DNA of 64,000 nt, from assembly GCA_003252395.1 (NCBI GenBank), contig QKEL01000008.1, positions 248,001 through 312,000 on the forward strand, written 5' to 3'. A program made the translations under genes and the position numbers. This stretch comes from Spirochaetales bacterium. Lineage in GTDB: Bacteria; Spirochaetota; Spirochaetia; Treponematales; Treponemataceae. A model generated the notes under the pieces. The model had not been told where the DNA came from and searched no databases. It saw only the letters and a program-made list of their open reading frames with translations. Within the stretch, counting starts at the first letter, position 1; each line of letters starts with the position of its first letter. Shown here in pieces: positions 46,497-55,479 of this stretch.

Positions 46497-48251
46497 TTAA
46501 AAGAGCAGGTCGTAGAGGAAGCCGGACGCGATGGATTGGACCATGGCGCCCTCGCTCGTGGCGGAGGCCGCCGAATAGAGGGCCGAAAGCTGATCGCTGG
46601 CGGCGGAGGCGCCGACCGTGAGCCATGAGGGCAGGGCCTGGGCGACGGCATTCGCGAGAGCGCCGCCGTACGCGTACTCGTATTTCCACACCGTAACGCC
46701 CGCATCGTCCTTTGCCGTAAGGGAGGCGACGGGGTCGCCGGTATGGGCCCAGGCGAGCTCGTAGGTACCGTTGACCGTATCGTCGCGGGTAACCGCGTGC
46801 GCGTCATCGGTTAAATGCGCGTCCCAGACCGTAATCGTCGTGTCGGTAGGGGCCGTTTCCACCCTAAAGTATTCCACGAGCTGCGCGGGACTTTCCCCGT
46901 TCCAGTGCTGGATTTCCAGGTAATTATCCAGGAGGCCCGTCATGAACGCGAAGGGATCGAGGGAGCGGGCGTCCGCGAGGGCGGGAACGGGAACGCCGAG
47001 AACGCCTCCGGTCAGGAACGTCAGCGTTTGCCGTATCCCGGCGACCGTGAACGTGACGCTCTCGAGGTTGTGGGTGCCCGTTTCGTACCCGAGGGTATAG
47101 GTCAAGGGAAGGATCAAGCCCTCGCCCCCGGTAACGATGGTCGTCGGGTATCCGTCCCCGTCGCGCGCAATGTCCACGGACAGGGCCAGGGTGGCGCCTA
47201 TGTACGTTTCTTTCGCCGTAAGCCGGCGCTGGGAATCCCACTCGGCAAGGATCTTCATTTGAGCGGGGAGCCGATCGTCGTTCCGGACCATGGAAACGGG
47301 GTACCAGTCGGCGTCGAAGGTTACTTCGGTAGAGCGCGTCGCGCTCTCTTCGGCGTAGAGCCCGAAGGAGCTGACCGGGATCGCGGGGGAGGCGGGGTTA
47401 AGCGCCGTAACGTCGGGCAGGGCGGGAACCGCATAGGCGGGGTCCGCCACCGTCGCCAGGCTTTGCGCGGCGTGAAAATACGGGCTCGTGGAGGTAACGG
47501 CGCCCAGGTTGGTCGCCGCGGATTTCGCGGTACAGGGCGACACCGTATCGGCTTCCGGACGGACCGGAACGGAGCGCTTCGAATCGGTTTCCCGACGGTA
47601 CTCAACCGATACGTTCCAATGATCGTCGGCAGGGTCGGCGCCAGGGAGCCACGCGCGGGCCTGGACGGCATCGAGGCCGTAGGCGACGCCGTCGCCCCCA
47701 TACCAGAGGGCGGCCTCGTAGAAGGGGGCGATGGACGAGTCCAGGTCGTACCGCGCGGCCCAATCGGGAGTCGCGCCGGCGGTCGCGGCGGAAGCAGTGC
47801 CCGAGACGGGGTATACCGCCTTGGTTTCCACCGCGTTGCCCGAACCGTATCCGTACACCGTATGCGATTGCGGGGCGAGGGCGCCTGAGTTGGCCGCCCA
47901 CTCGGTGACCGAGTGAATTCGCCACGCGGGATCGCTCAAGCCGGTCTGCTCGTGTTTGATTGCCGTCGCCGAAACCAGGGCGCCCGCGGCGTTATACCGC
48001 TGGACCCGATAGACCAAACCGTCGGAGTCGATACGGGATTCGGTCTGCTTATTGAAAACGCCGTTCCGATAATGCTTTACGACTTCCACGTCGAAGGCGG
48101 CGCCGCCCGCCGTTCCGTAATAGCGGGCGGTTTCTTCCGTCCAGGAGACGGATTCGCCGATATCGGTCCCGTCATCCGAGAAATCGAATGCACAGGACGA
48201 CCACGCGATCGCCGATAAAACGAGAATGGCAGGTAATGCGCCGTGTTTCAT
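46497..48251 (-). CDS. Large predicted lipoprotein
   Basis: This 584-residue protein has a short signal peptide and lipobox AWSSC, with the lipidated cysteine at residue 20. The mature part is rich in beta structure with many Tyr, Ser, Thr and Ala residues. Stretches such as YRVQRYNAAGALV and WDSQRRLTAKETYIG recall YD/RHS-like strand repeats, though no full repeat consensus is present. I do not recognise a family. It probably sits on the cell surface or in the periplasm. GAGGAG precedes the ATG. It is divergent from the outer-membrane protein genes. Confidence 0.75.
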   Translation of the reverse strand: MKHGALPAILVLSAIAWSSCAFDFSDDGTDIGESVSWTEETARYYGTAGGAAFDVEVVKHYRNGVFNKQTESRIDSDGLVYRVQRYNAAGALVSATAIKHEQTGLSDPAWRIHSVTEWAANSGALAPQSHTVYGYGSGNAVETKAVYPVSGTASAATAGATPDWAARYDLDSSIAPFYEAALWYGGDGVAYGLDAVQARAWLPGADPADDHWNVSVEYRRETDSKRSVPVRPEADTVSPCTAKSAATNLGAVTSTSPYFHAAQSLATVADPAYAVPALPDVTALNPASPAIPVSSFGLYAEESATRSTEVTFDADWYPVSMVRNDDRLPAQMKILAEWDSQRRLTAKETYIGATLALSVDIARDGDGYPTTIVTGGEGLILPLTYTLGYETGTHNLESVTFTVAGIRQTLTFLTGGVLGVPVPALADARSLDPFAFMTGLLDNYLEIQHWNGESPAQLVEYFRVETAPTDTTITVWDAHLTDDAHAVTRDDTVNGTYELAWAHTGDPVASLTAKDDAGVTVWKYEYAYGGALANAVAQALPSWLTVGASAASDQLSALYSAASATSEGAMVQSIASGFLYDLLF

Positions 48252-48338
48252 CTCCGCTCCTCTCCCGGGCCGCGGGTGGAGTTTTCGCCCGGCGCGGGGT
48301 ATACTGTTCCAGTATATTCCATGGGGGAGAATTGTTCC

Positions 48339-49472
48339 ATGTTCACCCGTATATCGCGCCGTTTCAGCGCAATCCCGCCCGGAAATACGCCGCGTCGCCT
48401 TGCCCTTGCCTGCTTTACCCTTTGCCTAGCGCTCCAGCCCCTTGCCGCGGGGCCGAAGGTTACCCTCACGACGCCCGAATTGATCGATGAGTTCCGGGAC
48501 TATCAGGCGGTGCTGGACGAATACGCGCAAACGTACTGCGACGATATCGCGGAAATCGTGGGCGATTCGCTGGACAAGCCGTTATTTATGGAAGGGTTCA
48601 GCGCCGCAGCGGGGGTTTCTTCGTTGGTGGGCGCGGCCGCGCGGGAACCCGGGCTCCCCTCCCTTTCCGTGGGCAGCGCCGCCGCGGTATACGCCGAGTC
48701 GCTGGGCCCCTCCCTCGCGGGCGAGCTCTCTTCCCTGGACCCGGAATCCGATATGCGGGCCGGGCTTTGCGTGCAGCCCGTCGTCGTGAATATGGGGGCG
48801 ACATTGCCCCTCTTTGGGCGAAAAACCTATGCGGGGCTCTCTTTCGGCTATATCGACGCCGATACGGGCACGTACGGGATAAAGGCGCTCTCGGCCGGGC
48901 TCTTCGCGGGCGCGCGGGTTTTCGCTCGGCGCCCCTCCTTGCTCGCCTGGGAAGGCCTAACGCTGGAGCTCGGCGGGGAATGGGCGGCAACCGGCCTCAG
49001 TACCGTCGCGGAACCCGGAAACATTACCCAGGAAGTGAGCCTGGACCCCGACGCGGACGGCCCCTTGGTGCCCCAATCCGTTACCCTCCGGGTCGATCCG
49101 GTCATAAAGGCGGGGATAGACACGAACATGATAGCCCTCAGGGCGGCCGCAAAAACGGGGGTAACCTTTTTTCGGGCGCTGACCCTGACGGCCGGCGGCG
49201 GCGTCGCGTGGTCGTACGCCCGCTCGGAAATAACCGTGGACACGCAGGATCAAATCGTGATCGATAGCTACCTCGGGCAGCTCGTCAAGGAAGGCAAAAA
49301 CGGGAGTATCTCGATCGAGGGAAGCGCGGCGGAGCTGGTAAGCCGGCATGTCATTCCCTATTTCCAGGGGGGCGCGAGCTTTCGCGTGGGCTCTTTTTCC
49401 CTGAGCGTCCCCGTAGTCTGGAAACCCGGCGAAGCCCTCGGATCGGGCCTGTTTTTGGGATTAAGCCTATGA
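48339..49472 (+). CDS. Predicted outer-membrane beta-barrel protein
   Basis: This 377-residue protein has a signal peptide ending in LALQPLAA. The mature part shows alternating hydrophobic strands typical of a barrel: TYAGLSFGYID, TYGIKALSAGLFAGARVF, LTLELGGEWAATGL, FRALTLTAGGGVAWSYA and the ending SGLFLGLSL. It resembles treponemal and leptospiral surface barrels, but I cannot name a family. GGGGAG 9 bases upstream sets the start at 48339 over earlier in-frame ATGs at 48243 and 48321. Its stop overlaps the next start by 4 bases, so it is in an operon with the OmpA-like gene. Confidence 0.72.
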   Translation: MFTRISRRFSAIPPGNTPRRLALACFTLCLALQPLAAGPKVTLTTPELIDEFRDYQAVLDEYAQTYCDDIAEIVGDSLDKPLFMEGFSAAAGVSSLVGAAAREPGLPSLSVGSAAAVYAESLGPSLAGELSSLDPESDMRAGLCVQPVVVNMGATLPLFGRKTYAGLSFGYIDADTGTYGIKALSAGLFAGARVFARRPSLLAWEGLTLELGGEWAATGLSTVAEPGNITQEVSLDPDADGPLVPQSVTLRVDPVIKAGIDTNMIALRAAAKTGVTFFRALTLTAGGGVAWSYARSEITVDTQDQIVIDSYLGQLVKEGKNGSISIEGSAAELVSRHVIPYFQGGASFRVGSFSLSVPVVWKPGEALGSGLFLGLSL

Positions 49473-50806
49473 CGAGCCATCTCGCCCCGATAAAGCGGGC
49501 GCGCCGACAGGCGGCCGCCTTCGCGGTTTTCTCGATCGCCTTCGCCCTGTTGCCCGCGACGAACGCGAGCGCCGAAGGCGAGACCTACCCCTGGGGCTTC
49601 CTTCGCACGGCGACGCTCTGGCAGGGCGATTCCTTCATCCGGCCGCTGAACGGTTCTTCTGCCCTTCCCCCGGGCTTCGGGGCCGCGGGCGCCTTTGAAG
49701 TACAAGGCCTTTTCGCCCCTTTTTTCACGGTAGCGCTCAATGCCTCGTATCGCTGGCAGGAACGCGGCGGCGTTACCCAGGCCTTTCCCGGCGCGGGACT
49801 TGCCGCGGGCTGGCGCTTTCACGTCGCCGCCCCGGCGGCGCTCATTCCCTTCGCGGGGCTCGGCTTTGAGGCCGCACCGGAGGCGTCCTTTTTTCGGCCG
49901 ACCCTTGTCGCCGCCGCGGGCTGTAACCTGGCCCTGCGCCTTCGGGGGGAAAATTTTATCAATCTTGCACCGTCGGTCTCCGTGCCGCTCATGAATCCCG
50001 AAGAAACCAAATTCTCGCTGGCGCTCGGCCTTCGCCGCGAATACCGATGGCTCGTCCCGGTTCCGCCGGTGGGCGCGGCGATCGCCGCCGCTCCGCCCCT
50101 GTTTTCCCCGGACGGGGACGGGAACGCCGATACCGTCGCCATCGCGATCGACGCGAGGCATCCCGGATCGGCCCAGAGATGGACAGTGGAGATAACCGAC
50201 GGAAACGGAAAACCGATTCGCGGCTTCTCCGGACGGGGAAGGCTGCCCCGCGGCGTGACCTGGAACGGCATGACCTCGGAAGATTCCCTGCCGGAGCCCG
50301 GAACCGATTACCGCATAACGCTCGAGACGGTGGACAAGGCGGGGAGGCGGGAAAGCGCGTACGCGGAGGCGACCTGCGACATACTGCTCGTCGCCGAGGG
50401 AGCGGGGTACAAAATCAGGGTACCGGCTATCCGGTTCTCGTCGAATTCCTTCACCCTGAGCAAGGCGGAATCGGAAGAGCTATACGAGGCGAATCGGGAT
50501 ATCCTTCAGCGGATCGCCGCGCTTTTTCTCCGTTTCCCCGATTACTCGCTGATTATCGAGGGCCACGCCAATTCGGTGTTCCGAAACGATCCGACGCGGT
50601 TCGAGCGGGAACAGCGGGAAACGCTCCTGCCGCTCTCGGAAAAACGGGCCGAAACGGTGAAACGGGCCCTCATTCTCGCGGGCATTGAGGAAGACCGCAT
50701 GAAAATAGCGGGAAAGGGAGGGCTCGAGCCCCTGACGGAAGCCGACGATTCGGAAGGCGTGGCGAAAAACCGCCGCGTCGAGTTTATTTTGATCCGGGAT
50801 CGCTAG
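49469..50806 (+). CDS. OmpA-family protein with FlgD-like Ig domain
   Basis: This 445-residue protein has a signal peptide (about 1-36) and a barrel-like N-terminal region (about 40-195). A FlgD-like Ig domain follows, starting at FSPDGDGNADTVAI and continuing through WTVEITDGNGKPIRGFSG. The C-terminal OmpA domain (about 310-445) contains YSLIIEGHANS and AKNRRVEFILI. OmpA domains hold peptidoglycan, so it probably ties the outer membrane to the cell wall. It is translationally coupled to the barrel gene upstream. Its 3' end overlaps the convergent lipoprotein gene by 23 bases. Confidence 0.9.
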   Translation: MTSHLAPIKRARRQAAAFAVFSIAFALLPATNASAEGETYPWGFLRTATLWQGDSFIRPLNGSSALPPGFGAAGAFEVQGLFAPFFTVALNASYRWQERGGVTQAFPGAGLAAGWRFHVAAPAALIPFAGLGFEAAPEASFFRPTLVAAAGCNLALRLRGENFINLAPSVSVPLMNPEETKFSLALGLRREYRWLVPVPPVGAAIAAAPPLFSPDGDGNADTVAIAIDARHPGSAQRWTVEITDGNGKPIRGFSGRGRLPRGVTWNGMTSEDSLPEPGTDYRITLETVDKAGRRESAYAEATCDILLVAEGAGYKIRVPAIRFSSNSFTLSKAESEELYEANRDILQRIAALFLRFPDYSLIIEGHANSVFRNDPTRFEREQRETLLPLSEKRAETVKRALILAGIEEDRMKIAGKGGLEPLTEADDSEGVAKNRRVEFILIRDR

Positions 50807-51260
50807 GATCGGGCGAATCGAGGAGGGCGCTGAACAGCGCGGCGACGAGGCTTCCCGAAACCGCCACGGTGAGGCCCGTATGCATGGCAGCGGAGTCAAA
50901 ACCGTCTCCCACCCCCCGAAAAAGGGCCGAAACGCCGAACGCGGAAAGGAGTATTCCCGCCCCCGCCCCCGCCAAGGCGATGCCGTTGCGCGTTCTCACT
51001 GCCCCATTCCCGCCTTCCGCGCCGGAATCGGGAAAGAGTTCCGTTTCCTCGGGGCCGGGCAGTTCGCGCGGGTCAAGGGTCGGCAACGGCGTGCCGACGG
51101 GGGCGTTCGGCGTATCCGCCGAATCCGGCGGGGGAGCGCCGTTCCCGCCGGCGCATGCGGGCATGCCCGTAAGGAGGAGCATGAGGATCGCGCACGGTAA
51201 GCGGCCCGCGCCGCGCGACCGCGCTACGCCCATAGAATTCTTGCTGCCTTCCAGAGCCAT
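50784..51260 (-). CDS. Small predicted lipoprotein
   Basis: This protein of about 158 residues has a basic N terminus, a hydrophobic segment and lipobox GMPAC (cysteine 36 from the chosen start). A Pro/Asp-rich linker (PDSADTPNAPVGTPLPTLDP) follows, then two hydrophobic helices near the C terminus (ALAGAGAGILLSAFGVSALF and TVAVSGSLVAALFSALL). No family is recognised. The start at 51260 has GGGGAGG close by; an alternative at 51290 overlaps the mazG stop as ATGA. It is downstream of mazG and convergent with the OmpA-like gene. Confidence 0.65.
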   Translation of the reverse strand: MALEGSKNSMGVARSRGAGRLPCAILMLLLTGMPACAGGNGAPPPDSADTPNAPVGTPLPTLDPRELPGPEETELFPDSGAEGGNGAVRTRNGIALAGAGAGILLSAFGVSALFRGVGDGFDSAAMHTGLTVAVSGSLVAALFSALLDSPDPSDPGSK

Positions 51261-51286
51261 ACGCCTCCCCTTCCCCCCCCGGGAAA

Positions 51287-52285
51287 TCATTCCTTCCGCT
51301 TTGCCTCGTCCCAGAAGCGGTCCATGTCGGCGAGGTGCGCCTTATCCATCGGGATGCCCGCGCCCTTCATGGAAGCTTCCACGTGGCGGAAGCGCCGGGT
51401 GAACTTGGCGTTGGTCCGGGCGATCGCCACACCCGGGTCGACCTTGAGGTGCCGAGCCACGTTGACCACGGCAAAGAGAAGGTCGCCGAGCTCGTCTTCG
51501 ATCCGGGAGCGTGCCGCCTCGACTTCGGCGTCGTCGCCTGAAACCGCCTCGCGGGCGGCCACGGCCTCGCGGAGCTCCGCGAGTTCCTCGTCGATCTTGG
51601 GCCACACGTCATCCAGTGTAGCCCAATCGAAACCCGATTTCGCGGCTTTTTTCTGCAGCTTGTGGGCCCGCTCCAGGGCGGGCATGCCGCGGGACACCTC
51701 GTCGAGGACGGAATCGGCCTTACGGCCCTCCACGCCCCGCTTGATCATTTCCCATTGGGCGAGCACCTTTTCGGCGGTGTCGGTCTTGGCCGAGGAGAGC
51801 GGTCCGGCGAAGCCCGCGGTCTCGCCGAACACGTGGGGGTGCCGGCGCACGAGCTTTTCCGCCACGTCGTTGAGCGAGTCGCGGACGAGAAAATCGCCGG
51901 ACTGTTCGTACATATAGGCGAGCATGGTCACGTTCAGGAATACGTCGCCCAATTCCTCGCGGACATGGGGCGCGTCGCCGTCGGTGATGGCCTCCACGGT
52001 TTCGTAGGCTTCCTCGATAAGCGTTTCCCGCAGCGTCGCGGGAGATTGCTCTATGTCCCAGGGGCAGCCGCCCGGCCCGCGCAGGCGGGCGATTATGCCG
52101 TACAGCCGGGCGAAGGCGTCGAGGGTCCCCGCGGGGGGCGCGGGAAGCCGGAGTCCGGCCCAGCGCTCTTGGCTCGCGGCCGCGGTTGCCGCCGCCCCGG
52201 AAGACGTTTCCGACGCGAGGCCGCCGAGGGGAATCCCCGCGTCGCCCGCGTCGCGGCCCGTTCCATTGTCCTTGTTCTCACTCAT
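51287..52285 (-). CDS. mazG: MazG nucleoside triphosphate pyrophosphohydrolase
   Basis: This protein of about 332 residues has two MazG folds. The first contains the family start RLRGPGGCPWDIEQSPATLRETLIEEAYETVEAI and metal ligands EELGDVFLNV; the second contains SRIEDELGDLLFAVVNVARHL. It hydrolyses NTPs and dNTPs to monophosphate and pyrophosphate, cleaning damaged nucleotides and lowering stress signals. An extra N-terminal tail of about 45 Ala/Gly/Ser-rich residues is not usual. GGGGGGAG precedes tandem ATGs; the second is better spaced. Confidence 0.95.
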   Translation of the reverse strand: MSENKDNGTGRDAGDAGIPLGGLASETSSGAAATAAASQERWAGLRLPAPPAGTLDAFARLYGIIARLRGPGGCPWDIEQSPATLRETLIEEAYETVEAITDGDAPHVREELGDVFLNVTMLAYMYEQSGDFLVRDSLNDVAEKLVRRHPHVFGETAGFAGPLSSAKTDTAEKVLAQWEMIKRGVEGRKADSVLDEVSRGMPALERAHKLQKKAAKSGFDWATLDDVWPKIDEELAELREAVAAREAVSGDDAEVEAARSRIEDELGDLLFAVVNVARHLKVDPGVAIARTNAKFTRRFRHVEASMKGAGIPMDKAHLADMDRFWDEAKRKE

Positions 52286-52301
52286 CATCTCCCCCCTTAT
52301 C

Positions 52302-52889
52302 TTATTGCGCGAGGCGCTTTTTTTGCCATTCTTTCTGAAAGGCCTCGGGCCCCTTTTCGAGAATGCCGGCGAGCAGTTCGCCCGTCGGGGGCCATACGAG
52401 GGACAGGGTGATGCGCTCGTCGGAGGTGAAATCCGAGAGCACGTACGCGGCCACGTCGGGGTGGTCGGGCCGCCCGATCCCGAAGCGGAGGCGCCAGAAA
52501 TCGGCGGTGCCCAGGCTTGCCTTCGCGGAGCGCAGGCCGTTATGTCCGCCCAGGCCGCCTGACCATTTGAGGCTCGCGGTGCCCACGGGCAGTTCCAGTT
52601 CGTCGTGAACCACGAGAATTTCCTCGCCCTTGACCTTGAAGAAGGCCGCCGCGTCGGCTATGGCCTCGCCCGAAAGGTTCATGAAGGTTTCGGGCTTTAT
52701 GAAATGCACGAGGCGGCGCCCGCCGTCGGCCCCGGCGACCGAGAGGCTCGTATAGAGGCCGCGGAATTTTTTCTGCCAGGAGGCGGCGGAGAGCAGCGGA
52801 AGGGCGTCGGCGAACTGCCAGGCAACGTTGTGCCGGTTACGCGCGTATTTGGGACCCACGTTCCCGAGGAAGGCGACCAAGGTTATCAT
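52302..52889 (-). CDS. pth: Peptidyl-tRNA hydrolase
   Basis: This 195-residue enzyme releases peptides from stalled peptidyl-tRNA. Family marks are LGNVGPKYARNRHN with catalytic His20, KPETFMNLSG, VVHDELELPVG with the catalytic Asp, and GGHNGLRS. The usual LGNPG has Val in place of Pro. The start at 52889 (MITLVAFLGN) is chosen because the fold begins there and a -10 TACAAT ends 7 bases upstream, giving a leaderless start. A much longer in-frame extension to 54416 runs antisense through the pyrophosphatase gene and is not real. Confidence 0.95.
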   Translation of the reverse strand: MITLVAFLGNVGPKYARNRHNVAWQFADALPLLSAASWQKKFRGLYTSLSVAGADGGRRLVHFIKPETFMNLSGEAIADAAAFFKVKGEEILVVHDELELPVGTASLKWSGGLGGHNGLRSAKASLGTADFWRLRFGIGRPDHPDVAAYVLSDFTSDERITLSLVWPPTGELLAGILEKGPEAFQKEWQKKRLAQ

Positions 52890-52930
52890 GGGCCGCATTG
52901 TACACAAAAGAGGCCGCTTTAGTGTATACT
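52890..52930. promoter_or_regulatory. Divergent promoters of pth and the pyrophosphatase
   Basis: On the minus strand TACAAT (52897-52902) lies 7 bases before the pth ATG. On the plus strand TATACT (52925-52930) lies 13 bases before the pyrophosphatase ATG. Neither has a good -35, and neither gene has a Shine-Dalgarno. Confidence 0.4.
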
Positions 52931-52943
52931 TGGCGTAACTATT

Positions 52944-54614
52944 ATGGGTAAAACGAAACAAGAGAAGACCATTTACGTGATCGGGCACCGAAATCCCGAC
53001 ACCGATTCCATCGTGTCCGCCGCCGCCTACGCGGCGCTCAAGCGGTCGCAGGGCGCCGAGAATTGCCGCGCCGCGCGGGCCGGAAAGCCAACCCCCCAAA
53101 CCGAATACATTTTCAACCGCTTCGGCGTGACCCTCCCCGAATTCGTGCCCGACCTGGTGCCGAAGGTCGCCTACCATTACCAGGGCGACGTCGATACCAT
53201 CGGCGAGGACACCTCCCTCTGGGAGGCCATGGACCGGCTCGAGCGGAACCGCACCCGGGTACTCCCGGTGGTGGACAAGGACGGGCGCTACCACTCGCTC
53301 CTCCATTACAGCGCCTTCGCCCAGAAGGTGCTCAGGATGATCAACCCGAAGCAGAAAACGGTCATACAGACGAGCATGAACCTTCTTTCCGCGGTGCTCC
53401 ACACCCAGGCCCTGGTCGTGCACGACGCGGATACGGTGAAAAAAAGCCCCGTGGTGATCGCCGCGGCGGAATATAAAACCTTCGCGGAGCACCTGGGCGC
53501 GCATATTCCCGAAAACACCATCGTGATCGTGGGCGACCGGGAAGATATCCAGAGCCACGCCATAGAGCGGGGGGTGCGGGCCCTGATTATCACCAACGGG
53601 ACGATGCTCTCCAAGGGCCTGCGGGACGAAGCGGAGCGGAAGGGGGTTTCCGTCCTTATCAGCCCCTACGACACCGCGTCCACGGCCCTTCTCATCATTT
53701 ATTCCATGCCCGTGACGACCATGAGCAATACGGTGGTCCAGCCGGTGAACCGGAACGATACGGTGCGCAAGGTCGCGCCATTGCTCGCGGACGCGCCCGG
53801 GAAAACCCTTCCCGTGGTGGACGACGAGGGCGCCCTCCTCGGGGTGATATCCGAAAGCGACCTTTACGGCGAGCCCAACGTGGACGTGATCATGGTGGAC
53901 CATAACGAGATAAGCCAGGCCATCGAGGGAATCGAGAACTACCGGATTCTCGAAATTATCGACCACCACCGCCTCGGCACGGTTTCCACCCGCCATCCCA
54001 TTACCTTTATCAACAAGCCCGTGGGGGCCACGAGCACGATCGTGACCACCCTCTACCAGGAGCACCGCATTCCCATCCGGCCGGAGATTGCCTCGATCCT
54101 GCTGTGCGGGATCCTCGCGGACACCCTGGTGCTCCAGTCGGCGACCACCACCGACCTTGACCGTTCCACCGCCGAGTACCTGGCGAACATAACCAACCTG
54201 GACCTCGAGACCCTGGGCCGGGACCTGATGACCGCGGCGAGCAATATCGCGGGCAGGAGCGCGGAAGAATTGATCGGTCAGGACCTGAAGGTGTACGACG
54301 AGGCGGGCTTCTCCTTCGGGGTGAGCCAGATCGAGGTGGAAGACCCCCACCATATCCTGTCGCGCAAGGCGGAGTTCGTGGACGAGCTCGAGCGGCGGCG
54401 CGCCCGGGGCGGGCACCTTTTCAGCGCCCTCCTCGTCACGGACATTACCGCCCTTTCGAGCCTCCTCATCGTGGCGGCGGAGGGAAACTTCGAGCAGTCC
54501 GTCACCCTGCCCCGCCAGGAACCCTCGGTCTACGTGCTTCGCGACGTGGTGTCGCGCAAGAAGCAGCTCATGCCGATCCTGTCCGAGCTGATCGAAAAAT
54601 ACGGGGACCGGTAA
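52944..54614 (+). CDS. Manganese-dependent inorganic pyrophosphatase with CBS and DRTGG domains
   Basis: This 556-residue family II pyrophosphatase has a DHH catalytic domain split by a regulatory insert. Metal ligands appear in GHRNPDTDS (His15, Asp19, Asp21), VIMVDHNE and IIDHHRLG. The insert holds two CBS domains (about 70-125 and 250-310) around a DRTGG-like domain. CBS-type enzymes are controlled by adenine nucleotides. The C-terminal DHHA2 domain has RKAEFVDELERRRARGG. The enzyme splits pyrophosphate and pulls biosynthesis forward. It is divergent from pth. Confidence 0.95.
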   Translation: MGKTKQEKTIYVIGHRNPDTDSIVSAAAYAALKRSQGAENCRAARAGKPTPQTEYIFNRFGVTLPEFVPDLVPKVAYHYQGDVDTIGEDTSLWEAMDRLERNRTRVLPVVDKDGRYHSLLHYSAFAQKVLRMINPKQKTVIQTSMNLLSAVLHTQALVVHDADTVKKSPVVIAAAEYKTFAEHLGAHIPENTIVIVGDREDIQSHAIERGVRALIITNGTMLSKGLRDEAERKGVSVLISPYDTASTALLIIYSMPVTTMSNTVVQPVNRNDTVRKVAPLLADAPGKTLPVVDDEGALLGVISESDLYGEPNVDVIMVDHNEISQAIEGIENYRILEIIDHHRLGTVSTRHPITFINKPVGATSTIVTTLYQEHRIPIRPEIASILLCGILADTLVLQSATTTDLDRSTAEYLANITNLDLETLGRDLMTAASNIAGRSAEELIGQDLKVYDEAGFSFGVSQIEVEDPHHILSRKAEFVDELERRRARGGHLFSALLVTDITALSSLLIVAAEGNFEQSVTLPRQEPSVYVLRDVVSRKKQLMPILSELIEKYGDR

Positions 54615-54618
54615 GATC

Positions 54619-55455
54619 GTGGAACGCGCGGGAAAACTGGAAATACTGTACGAGGACGAATGGGTGGTGGCCGTGCATAAGCCTTCGGGGCTCCTTTCCG
54701 TCGGCTATCCGGGCTTTCGGGGCAGGACGGCCGAGGACGAGCTGAAGGCGCGGTACCGCAGCCACGGGAAGGTGCGCGTCTTCGCGGTGCATCGTCTGGA
54801 CCGGGATACCTCGGGGGTAATGCTCTTCGCGAAGTCCGCCGAGGCACGGGACCGGTTCATGGACGGCTGGCAGGAAATCGTGAGCGAGCGGACCTACCGC
54901 TGCGTGTGCCGCCGTGCTCCCCGTTCCCGGGAATTGCCGGAAACCGGGACCGTCGACGAGCCGATCGCCTATAATGCGAAGAACGTGGGATTCGTGCCGC
55001 GAAAGGACGACGAGAGAGCGCGCGCCGCGGCCGAGCGGGCGGTAACCCGATTCAGGGTACTGGAGCGGGGGCCCGCCCTCGATCTCGTGGAATGCGAGCT
55101 GGAAACGGGGCGCAAAAACCAAATCCGCGTGCATATGGCGCATCTGGGCCACCCGATTCTCGGCGACGGGGTATACGGGGCACCGCGGGGGCGGGAAGGT
55201 TCGCCCGCCGGCGGAGAGAACCGCGAGAGCGCGGAACGGCTTGCGTTGCACGCCCGGGTGATCGCCTTCACCCACCCCTTCACCGGCGACGTAAAGCGTT
55301 TCGAGGCCCCGGAGCCGAAGGAGTTCGCGAAGGCGGTACGGCGCGCCGCGCCCGTAGAAGAGCCGGCCGCGGCCACTCCGCCTTCGACCCGACCGGGCCG
55401 CGCGGAAAGGCCCGCGCGATCGCGGGGCGGCAGCAAGTACATTCCGGGAAAATAA
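54619..55455 (+). CDS. RluA-family pseudouridine synthase
   Basis: This 278-residue RNA modification enzyme has the catalytic HRLDRDTSG (Asp61), an N-terminal VVAVHKPSGLLS strand and ETGRKNQIRVHMAHLGHPILGD in the C-terminal core. No S4 domain is visible. It converts uridines in rRNA or tRNA to pseudouridine; the exact site is unknown. The C-terminal tail is basic and Pro/Arg-rich (PSTRPGRAERPARSRGGSK), perhaps for RNA binding. The start is a GTG 4 bases after the pyrophosphatase stop, so the two form an operon. Confidence 0.92.
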   Translation: MERAGKLEILYEDEWVVAVHKPSGLLSVGYPGFRGRTAEDELKARYRSHGKVRVFAVHRLDRDTSGVMLFAKSAEARDRFMDGWQEIVSERTYRCVCRRAPRSRELPETGTVDEPIAYNAKNVGFVPRKDDERARAAAERAVTRFRVLERGPALDLVECELETGRKNQIRVHMAHLGHPILGDGVYGAPRGREGSPAGGENRESAERLALHARVIAFTHPFTGDVKRFEAPEPKEFAKAVRRAAPVEEPAAATPPSTRPGRAERPARSRGGSKYIPGK

Positions 55456-55479
55456 GGCCCGCGGAAGGGGGATAGGACC

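Noticed and set aside
52890..54416. Very long N-terminal extension of peptidyl-tRNA hydrolase
   Set aside because: It runs antisense through the pyrophosphatase gene; the pth fold begins at 52889 and needs no extension.
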